DNA from: Dunaliella salina
Taxonomy: Eukaryota > Chlorophyta > Chlorophyceae > Chlamydomonadales > Dunaliellaceae
Direction: 5' to 3'
NCBI GenBank assembly: GCA_002284615.2
Contig: MU070599.1
Span: 32,042-58,751 of the forward strand
Length of the DNA: 26,710 bases
Part shown: positions 1-9,634 of the stretch, one piece after another
How positions within the stretch are numbered: the stretch's first letter is position 1
Layout of the letters: every line of letters starts with the position of its first letter
The notes under the pieces: model-generated
Databases searched by the model: none
What the model was told of the DNA's origin: nothing
The model's input: only the letters and a program-made list of their open reading frames with translations
Program-made: the position numbers and the translations under genes

Positions 1-102
1 CCCTGCAGGCTCTTTTATGGCCATCCCCACCGGCCTGCACCGACCTGATGCAAGCTCAAGCACAGCCATCCCCACCACCTACATCTTTGCGAGGGGTGAC
101 TG
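1..102 (+). CDS. FAS2: FAS2-like exon (first in window, WD40 strand)
   Basis: Read from base 2, the exon encodes PAGSFMAIPTG, then a short variable loop, then TTYIFARGDW. This corresponds to the family pattern PDGS-LL-PTG...NTTY-FSR. The donor is ACTG/GTGAGT at 103. The split TG+G codon makes a Trp with the first base of the next exon at 3215, so the join is phase 2. The sequence CCCTGCAG at 1-8 could itself be an acceptor, so the exon may begin at 9 or before the window. Confidence 0.8.
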
Positions 103-3100
103 GTGAGTGACATGTGCGTCAATGCACAAGTGTTGTTGATTTGGAACCTGCTTTGCTTTAGTAACATTTTTGTAAGGATGAGGCGCTGAGCCAACTTCTT
201 CTGCATCCTTCTTCTTCGCCCTGCCCGCCAAGAAGAGTGAACTGATCACTCTTGGTGTTTTTGAGGCTGCCTGTCTCCGCACTTTATGCTCTTCCAACAT
301 CTGTTGCACACTTGCTGTAAAGCGTGCATCTGCTCGCGTACAACAACAAATTAGCTGCTGTTATGTCATGCACAGGGTTGTCCAACTCTGAATATATATG
401 TCTTGTACGTCAGCTTTTGGGCGGGGTAAATGCAACATTCACGGTGCACATATATGGAATAGCCTGACCCTATGCATGACTCATGCATCAAGCAAAGGGA
501 AATACTGTGTCAACCCATGATCATTACCCGTTATATGTCCTTTTTCAAGGGGTGCGTAATGTGTAGTGGGGTTTTTCAGGGGGGTGCGCAAAGGTTCGTA
601 AAGGTGTGTAAAGGTGTGTAAAGGTGCGCTCAGTGCGTAAAGGTGCGTAAACGTGCGTAATGGTGCGTAAAGGCGCGGAAAGGTGCGTAAAGGTGCGTAT
701 AGGTGCGCAGAAAAAAAACTTTGAGCAGTGTGCATACTGACGCGTAATGTAGGAATTTCATTGCTGAAAAAAGGGGGTGCGAACTGGTCACGGGGTGGTA
801 CAATATAGGCCCTGCGTGCTGGTAATGCAGTTTAAGACAGGGCAAAAAGCCTTTTTCGGGGCAACGCCGCGCAGCGCAAGACAAGGCAAAAATGATTCTT
901 TGCACAGAGATCTCTCGGCTATTGCGGCCAAGGTACAGGCACCTAAACTCCTTTTGAAGCATAGCAGCCCCCATGTGCCGGGCATCCCTGATGATATGGA
1001 GATAAAAGCACACAGATGAAGTATAACACTCCCAACGATTCGTCAAGGACATTGCTTTATGGTACACATGCCCAGCCATGCAACAGCCAAGCGATCAAAC
1101 CAGGCTGGCCAAGCTGTCACACCATGCTAGCCAAGCAGGCATACAATTCCAACATGGCCGCTCTGTGCTTGCCTTGTTTCCAACCATACTAGCTGCCACA
1201 CCCTAGGTGTTAGCCAAGCAGTCATATAACTCCAACCTTTCTAGCTGTTGCACCATTCCGAATCCAACCATACTAGCCGTCACACCACACTAGCCTGGCA
1301 GTCATGCGATTCCAACATGGTCGCACCCAGCATTTGTAGGATTGGCCAGTTTTGTATGTCAGAGTCCCAAACGTGTACAAATACCACGGTTATACTGTGT
1401 TCCGTAGCCGTATCCGCATCCTGCACCCAAATTTTCTACGCTTTCTATTCACTCTTTGGGGGCGGGGCAGGGTCTGTAATATAACAGCATTTCCGTACCC
1501 GTCTTTTCTTTGTATATTTTACACCTACAGTCCTCACCAACCTGAAGCATTTGATGCGGCACTGCTGCCCCTGTATGCAGGCCACTTCTGCCCAACAATT
1601 GTTGCGCCCCTTCGAGCAACCCCCTGCTGCCCCTGTATGCAAGCCACTTCTACCCAACAATTGGTGTACCCTTGAAAACTGGCCACTGCTGCCCCTGAAT
1701 GCAGGCCATTTCTGCCCAACAGTTGTTGCTCCCTTGAAAACTGGCCACTGCTGCCCCTGAATGCAGGCCGCTTGTACCCAACAGTTGGTGTGCCCCTGAA
1801 AACTGGCCACTGCTGCCCCTGAATGCAGGCCGTTTCTGCCCAACAGTTGTTGCTCCCTTGAAAACTGGCCACTGCTGCCTCTGAATGCAGGCCCCCTCTG
1901 CCCAACAGTTGGTGTGCCCCTGAAAACTGGCCACTGCTGCCCCTGAATGCAGGCCCCCTCTGCCCAACAGTTGTTGCTCCCTTGAAAACTGGCCACTGCT
2001 GCCTCTGAATGCAGGCCGCTTCTACCCAACAGTTGGTGTGCCCCTGAAAACTGGCCACTGCTGCCCCTGTATGCAGGCCCCCTCTGCCCAACAGATGTAG
2101 CTCCCTTGAAAACTGGCCACTGCTGCCCTTGAATGCAGGCCGCTTCTGTCCGAAAGCTGGTGCGCCCATGCATGCAGGCCACTGCTGCCCCTGGAGGCAG
2201 GCAGGCTGCTGCTGTCCAATCGTTAAACATCTGATGCACCACTGAATGCAGCCCTGCATTGGATGCAGGCCAGGCCCCATGCAGCCAAGCAGCCTTGTGA
2301 TTCCCTGCAAGTCGCTGCGAGCTGCACTGCTGTCCTGAACAGGCCTGCTCATTAGCACCTTCGTGCACCGTTGCTGCCGTTGCTGGCACCAGAGTCTCTC
2401 TGTCGCTCTTACTTCCCACCTTCTGCTCCATTGCTCCTCTGCCTGCAGGTCATCACCTTCTGCACCATCACTCCTCTGTTTGCAGGTCTGCACCTTCTGC
2501 ACCATCACTCCTCTGTTTGCAGGTCTGCACCTTCTGCACCCTGGCTTCTCTGCCTGCAAGCCAGCACCTTCTGCACCATGGCTGCTGGTGCTGGCACTAG
2601 GGCCCCATTGATGCTCGTCAGCTCCCTATGCACTGTTGCCCCTCGGCATGCAGGTCGTCATATTCTACACCAAGCTCCTCCACCTGCAAGTCAGCAATTT
2701 CAGCAATATCGCTCCTTTGCCTGTAGGTCAGCAAGTTCAGTGATATCGCTCCTCTGCCTGCAAGTCTGCACCCTCTGCACCATCGCTCTTCTGCCTGCAC
2801 CTATGGCGCGCCCCCCCATGTTGCTGGCACCAGAGGCCTTCTGTTGCTCGTCATCAGCACCCTCTGCACCATCGCTCCTCTGCCTGCAGGATGGGATAGG
2901 GTTACATAGCTGTACTTCCCTACTAGGACAGCTTAGCTGAAGCAAAAAGGTGCCTGTAACCAAACCAAACCAACTATCAGCACTCTAGAGGAGCAAGCTC
3001 CTCTACCTGCAGGTCAGCGCCTGTCGCGCACCCCTCCATGTTGCTGGCACCACAGAGGCTTTCTGTTGCTCGTCATCAGCACCCTCTGCACCATCACTCC

Positions 3101-3693
3101 TCTGCCTGCAGGTCAGAACCTTCTGCACCATCGCTGCTGCTGCTGCTGGCACCAGAGGCCTTCTATTGCCCGTCAGCACCTTCACTGTCACTGCATTATT
3201 GCCTCTGCCTGCAGGTCAGCACCTGTGGCGCACCTTCCCAGCGTCGCGGGCCGCGCGCCCGTGGTCGCGCGCTTTTCGCCTGTGCTGTACGCCCTGCTGC
3301 CCCCCACCTCCCCCAACAACCATCACCACCATTGCCAACACCTGGTGCCGGTTGCCTCAAACAAGCAAGAACAGCAGCTTCAGCAGCAGCACCAGCAGCA
3401 GCACCAGCATAACCAGCAGCATATCATCCAGCATGACCATATCATCCAGCAGCAGCAGCAGCAGCCCTCGCACAAAGCAGCGCCACTCTCTGAAAGGTGT
3501 CCATCTTTGGAGGAAGGCCAGCAAGGGAGTGGGGAGGGAAGTGAGGGTGGCAGTGCCGGGAGTGGTGGTGGTGGGGCAACCCCTGCAGGGGTCTCCCCCT
3601 TCATGCTGCCATACCGCATGGTGCTGGCGGTGGCCACCTTGAACAGCGTCCTGGTGTATGACACGCAGGTGTTCAATGCATGGATTTGTGTGC

Positions 3694-3778
<85 letters not shown>

Positions 3779-4552
3779 GTCCTTGCAACAAGGAGGAGTC
3801 GGGAAAGCACAACCTCGGCTTCCAGGTCCTTTCTTTTGCATGTGTTCTGGTTCCTTTCTGATAAAGATCCATGTCTTTCAAAGCCTTTTTGTCGGTGCTG
3901 CTTGGCAGGCTGGGCACGGCACTTTCTGCTGACTCCTTTCTATGCAGCACAGCATTTGGTTTCACTGCCTTCCACCAACTCTGTCTACAGATTAGTGGCT
4001 TATCAATCCTCATCTGGAGCCTCAAGCTTCTTGTTCTGCTTAGAGGGCTTTGCGTAGCTCCTCCTCCCACATTGTTTACGCACCTCTGTCGAAATTGCCC
4101 ATCTCCATTTCCGCATTTCTGACACCGGCCTCTCATCATCCACGCCCCTCTGTCTGTCATCATGGCCCCCTCATCACTGTTTTGCAGTCATGTCAATCCC
4201 CTGATCACTTAAGCTTTGTTTGTTGTCATCACCCCCTCATCATTAATGCATGCCTGTCATCTCCCTCATCATCAGTGCCTTCTATCTGCCGTCATTGCAT
4301 GCAGAGCTCGAAGCCTCTGGTGCTGCTAGCAAAGCTACTCCTAACTCCTCACCCTTTGTCATTCTGCCTATTGTGTCATCGCCGCCTCATCGTTTACACG
4401 TGCCTGTCACCTCCCTTCATTTTTCATGCATTCTGTCTGCCGACATTGCATGCAGAGTTTGAAACCTCTGGTGCTTCTGGGAGGGCTGCACATGGCTCCT
4501 ATCACGGACTTGGCGTGGAGTGCCGATGGCTGCAGCTTGGCAGTGTCTTCAC

Positions 4553-4637
<85 letters not shown>

Positions 4638-7600
4638 GCGCTTCAGCTTTCTCTCCAGGAGCCAACAAATTTGTAAATGCCGATAACTGCAGCTTGGCGG
4701 TGTCTTCACAGGTGTGCTTGTGCGATGCACTTAACCTGGCTTTCCAGGAGCCAAAAGATTTTTAAAAGCCAAGCGTTGGTGTGCGGGCGCTCAATCAAGC
4801 TTTGCAGGAGCCACGCATCTGTGAACGCCTTCATTGCATTGTGTTTGGGTAGGATGGCTATTGCAGCTTGGCAGTGCTGGAACCATGGGAGCTCGTTTTA
4901 TTTCCGATCTAACAGATTTCTTTTGCCTTGAAACCGAGCAGCCAAACTATTTAGCTGTAGGTCGCGGCCTCAATGTTGTGTAATGCAATGTAATAAAATG
5001 TGATGTAATGAAATGTAATCAAACATGGGTCCCATGCCATTTTTTTTTGTTTTATTGCTTTTTCTGGGCACTCCCTTGCATTCCCATGAGCTGTTCAGCC
5101 ACTCACGTTCGATACACCAATGTTCTTACACCTGTGCAGGATGGCTATTGCAGCTTGGCCGTGTTTGAACCGGGAGAGTTGGGCACCCCCCTGCAGCCGC
5201 ATGAGCTGCCTAGCCACGTGGCCGACATCATGCAGAGAACGCATGCACACAAATGGGCGGAGCGTTGCCAGCAGCAGGTGTGTTAGAGCCTACCAATGGG
5301 CAAACTACCGGGCATGCAAAATGGGCACACCAATGGGCCAGCCACTGCCTGCAGCAAGTGTGCTGGAGCACACATGTGGGCTTACACAAAAAGGCACCAA
5401 AAATTGGGCACACAAATGGACACGCAATGGACCAAGCATTGACAGCAGCATGTGCACCGTGGCGAAGTAAAGCCCAGAATTTCCGCCGTATCCCTCCTTA
5501 GAATTTTGTGCTGGAGCACACAAATGGGCATACAAATGGGCACACAAGATGGGCACACAAATGGGCCAAGCGCTGTCAGCAGCAAGTGCGCTGGAGCACG
5601 CAAATGGGTGTTCAAAATGGGCGCACAGGAAGTGCATACAGATGAACACGCAAACGGGCAGAGCATTGACAGCAGCAGGTTTCGCGGAGCAATGCGAAGT
5701 CAGTCATTTCCCTCCCAGAACATTCGCATTAGGATAACCAGAAAAAAAGGTTATTTATGGTTTCTTTTCCTTTTTTGAAGTATGCAAGATGTAAGCATGG
5801 TGTGTGGAAAGAAAGTGCCTAGTTTTGGGAATGGGAACTGGTCCTTAAGTGGAGCTGTGAGCCTGTTCTGGTGATCTGAGGCCGGGAAAGTGATCTGGGA
5901 GATGGAAATTGTCTATTATTTTTCGAACACGTTAAATTTCCGGTGAACGTGGCATTGTATGAAGTTGTACAGGCTTGCAGGGTGTGTTTGTGAAGAAAAG
6001 CGAGGAGGAGAATTTCCAGCAGTGAGAGGGGTTTCAGAGGGCCCCAACTCATGTATGCAACTTTGAACTGCTATAGCTTTGCGCCCGGCTATGTTACCAG
6101 GATGAAAAGGAATGCGTTGAAAAGATGTTTTATGGCTTTTGTTAACACTGCTTTTTGTCCTGGTACCATAGCCGGGCCCTGATCTAGGCCTGGTCAATGT
6201 TTGGCTAGAAATCCGGTCAAACCTCAGAATTTCAACCCCAATTTCTGAATTTAGGCAGGAGGCACCAGTGAGCATAACTTTTGGACGTCATCACCAAAAC
6301 CACATAAAAACTATATATTCGGAATCCTGAGATCGAGAGGATTCGAATGATATATGTATGAGTCCAATCGGAGAGGGTCGTTGGTGGGTGGTCCCTCAGG
6401 GGGGTTTCGAGTTTTTGGGACCCCCCCTCCAGAATTTTTCTGGGGCACTTTCTCGAAATTCTAAATATATTTTCGGAATCCTGAGCTCGAGAACTGTCCA
6501 TTGGCACCCTCTTTGAGGAAATTGGGCAAATTGGGGGGTCTCTGTGCATGGAATAGAGTCAATGCCACATGGGCATGGGTGTGGGTTGCGGGGGGTGCGA
6601 AGGCAAGCATGCAGCAAACAAATCCAAACTTTCAAGGTAGTGGCAATGTATAATAATTCCTTGCACAGCGAAGTCAGAAGGCTATTTGGAGGACTTGCAG
6701 GCCATTTGTGGGTGCCCAGAAGGGCAGGCTTGCATAGGCGTCCGCTCCTCAGTTTTTGCCCCATAACTCTGCTCCAAGTCAATCTTTCACTTCCTTAAGT
6801 ATGCAGATGGATAGGAAATTTTAAAAGGAGCAGATTGGTACCCTTTTTGGCCCAAGGGGAGAAGTATTAGGGGGGGTGGGGGGGTGGGTGGTCCTTTTCA
6901 GCCTCCAGCCCAACTTTTTGTGATGACGTTCACTACTTTTTTTTTTTTACCCTCCTGATTTAGGCCTAAAAATGATAGAAAAGATTTTTTATCCAAGAAA
7001 TTTGAATAAAAGCTCCTGGGAAGTGCTCCTTGAGTGACAACGGAGGTGAGGGCTTTGAGGTCCACCTGGCCTCCCAGGCCTTCTCGCCCACCCTGACCCA
7101 GCCAAGCCAACAATTGACCCCATTTCTTTTGCAATGGTGTCTGCTATATCACTGCTACACACCTGAGGCAAAGTTTGGCAAAATGGAATAGGGTGGAAAA
7201 TTCTCAATGTTCACCACATTGCCCCTTTTTTCCCCTTTTTGAGCACCCTAGCATACACACCAAGCCGATTCTCCGATTCTCCCACAACTTTTTTTTGTAA
7301 GGTCATGGCCTTTTCATCATAGAAAAGGGCTGCACAAAAAAAAAAAATTGGGGACAGGGTGGCCAGGGTGGCTCAGAAAAGTTTTCTGTGACAGAAACCC
7401 CAAAAATGGCCAAGTGAGGACCTCCTGGAGAGGTTTGCCCATTTAGGCAATCGTGCCATTTGGTAGTGTTGCCCTCTACATTGAGGGAATCTTCATGAGC
7501 CTCACCTTCCGTCTGGGCTTCCTGTGCAACATGGGCTTGGAAATCAACGCATGGGGCCACCCTTTGATGCCCTTTTGTAGGTCATTCTGTAGCTTTCTGT

Positions 7601-8700
7601 GGCTGACCAGTGGGTTGCAGGTACCTGTAATCAGTAGCAAACGGTCTAGTTTGGTACTGTCTACTTGTCGCGTTTCTTTTTGCCCATGGGACGCAGACAG
7701 GCGCACAGCAACAATGGCATCTTGTTCGATGCTCTGCTTGTGGGTCTGGGCTGGGAGCGCGGGGCTTGGCATACATGCCGCCACTCTTCTGTTGTAGCAC
7801 ACCTTCACTAACCCACTTGCGCCCTGTACCATGGCTCCGTCCATCGAGGCGTGTAAATGCCCTGCCTGCTTGAGCTGAGCCTGCACTGGGCACTCTGTGC
7901 CTGCGGACTCCAGCCTGTGCCCTGTGCCACCTTGGCTCCGTCCATCGAGGCATGCTGTTTGCTATCTTCATTCTTCATGTCTTTTGTTTGCATTGTTGGT
8001 GCTCTGTGATTACCTGCAGCAGTGCACGCGTGTTAGGAGGGCTGCGGCTTGAGGCGTGTCAATGCCCTGCCTGCATGCACTCAGCCTGCACTGAGCGCTA
8101 CCTGCCTTCATTCTTCCAGCCTGTGCCCTGTGCCACTTGTAGGCCCTGTCCAGCCTTTGCCCTGTGCTACCTTAGATTCTATCCGTCTTGCCTGCAAATT
8201 CCCAGCCTGTGCCCTGTGCCACCTCTGGGCTCTACCCATCCAGGCATGCTCCTAACTTATGCCCTTCGTGCTTGCTGCAAGTGAACACAATGTTGGGATG
8301 ACAAAATGTGGGAATGTTTGCGAACAGAAAATTGGGACGTGTAAGTCCCTGGAGCGCCTTTTGAAAGAGGTCTGAGATGGGACCAGAAGGCCTCCACTGT
8401 GCGTTTTGTGCCTGCGCCAAGCACAACATCGTGCCCCCTCTGGGCACTACCCATCCAGGCATGCTCCTGAGTAATGCCTGTCCTACTTGCTGCCAACCCG
8501 CTTTGTGTTTTACGGTGTTTTAGCTGCCAACCTGCACTGCGTGTTACTGTGTCTGCACTCAGATCCATCTTGATCCCACCAAGAATGACATAGTGCCTGC
8601 TTGCCTTGTGCCTACTTGATTCCCACAGGCTGCAGCCAAAGCAGCTGCGAAGCAGCACCAATACAGCCAGCACCAGCAAAACCAGCAGCAGCAGCAAAAT

Positions 8701-8732
<32 letters not shown>

Positions 8733-9574
8733 GCAAGCTCAGACAGGCATGGAGTCAGGGCACGCCCACGGCACTCAGCCAACGACACCCGCAACCTTTT
8801 GCCCACCTGGTGCCACAAGCAGCCATTACGCCCCTGTCCTGCCACCAGCACCACGCCAACCTCCCTCAACAGCAGCACCTCCAGCAGCAGCTGCTGGCTC
8901 CGCACCTGCTAGTGCTGCTGATGTTGGTGGTGCTGCTGGTGCTGCTGCTGCTTCTGCAGCCGTGCCCAGGCGGACCACACCAACACCAGCACCTCCAGCA
9001 GCACCAGCAGCTGCCAGTCCTGCACCTGCTAGCTCTGGTGCTGGTGTTGGTGGTGCTGCTGGTGCTGCTGCCTCTCTTGCAGCTGGACCCAGGCGGATCA
9101 CACCAACAGCAGTACCTCCAGCAGCACCGGCAGCTGCTGACTCTGGACCTGCTAGCGCTGCTGCTGCTGATGGTGCTGCTGGTGCTGCCGCCGCTCCTGC
9201 AGCCGGACCCAGGCGGATCACACCAACACCAGCACCTCCAGCAGCACCTCCAGCTGCTGGCTCCGAGCCAGCTAGCGCTGCTGCTGCTGCTGCTGGTGGC
9301 GGTGGTGGTGGTGGTGGTGCTGCTGCTGCTGCAGCTGCTGCTGCTACTGGTGCTGCTACTGGTGCTGCCACTGCTACTGCAGCCGGACCCAGGCGGATCA
9401 CACCCGTGCAGGTGCAGCGGAGCAACAACGCACCACCACCAGCACCTTCAACAGCCACCTCGACTCAGGCACCTAGCACAGCAGGGGCTCCGCCGGGGTG
9501 CTTACCCACGTCAGCTGGCAGTGCAGCTGCTCCTGAGGTAGCTGGCTTGCAGCTGCAGCCTCAGCCTCAGCAGG

Positions 9575-9634
<60 letters not shown>

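Larger units (their letters stand above)
103..3214 (+). other. FAS2-like intron filled with tandem repeats
   Basis: This 3.1 kb intron has donor GTGAGT and acceptor CTGCAG. It holds four distinct repeat arrays, annotated separately, and some unique sequence (about 103-560 and 720-1070) in which I see no convincing exon. Confidence 0.8.

Noticed and set aside
79..345. Minus-strand Lys/Arg-rich frame that could be an exon
   Set aside because: It overlaps the well-supported plus-strand exon 1-102 and its intron, resembles no family I know, and has no clear splice borders.
777..1019. Plus-strand 80-codon frame in the first intron
   Set aside because: No recognisable motif, no suitable splice sites in the right phase, and it would disturb the in-frame join of 1-102 to 3215-3668.
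1445..2559. Two long minus-strand frames of more than 300 codons
   Set aside because: Both are translations of the 61-bp minisatellite and the array beside it; the repeated Gln-Gln-Trp-Pro phrases follow the repeat period.
3357..4163. Minus-strand frame with a long Thr-His run
   Set aside because: It is the antisense reading of the (TG)n tract and of the confirmed exon 3215-3668.
4674..4710. Additional FAS2 exon with NADNCSLAVSSQ
   Set aside because: It duplicates the previous exon end, would be 53 nt from its best acceptor, and would break the reading frame.
6232..6782. Minus-strand frames in the large intron
   Set aside because: No domain resemblance, G/C homopolymers, and internal non-coding repeats; they look like chance frames.
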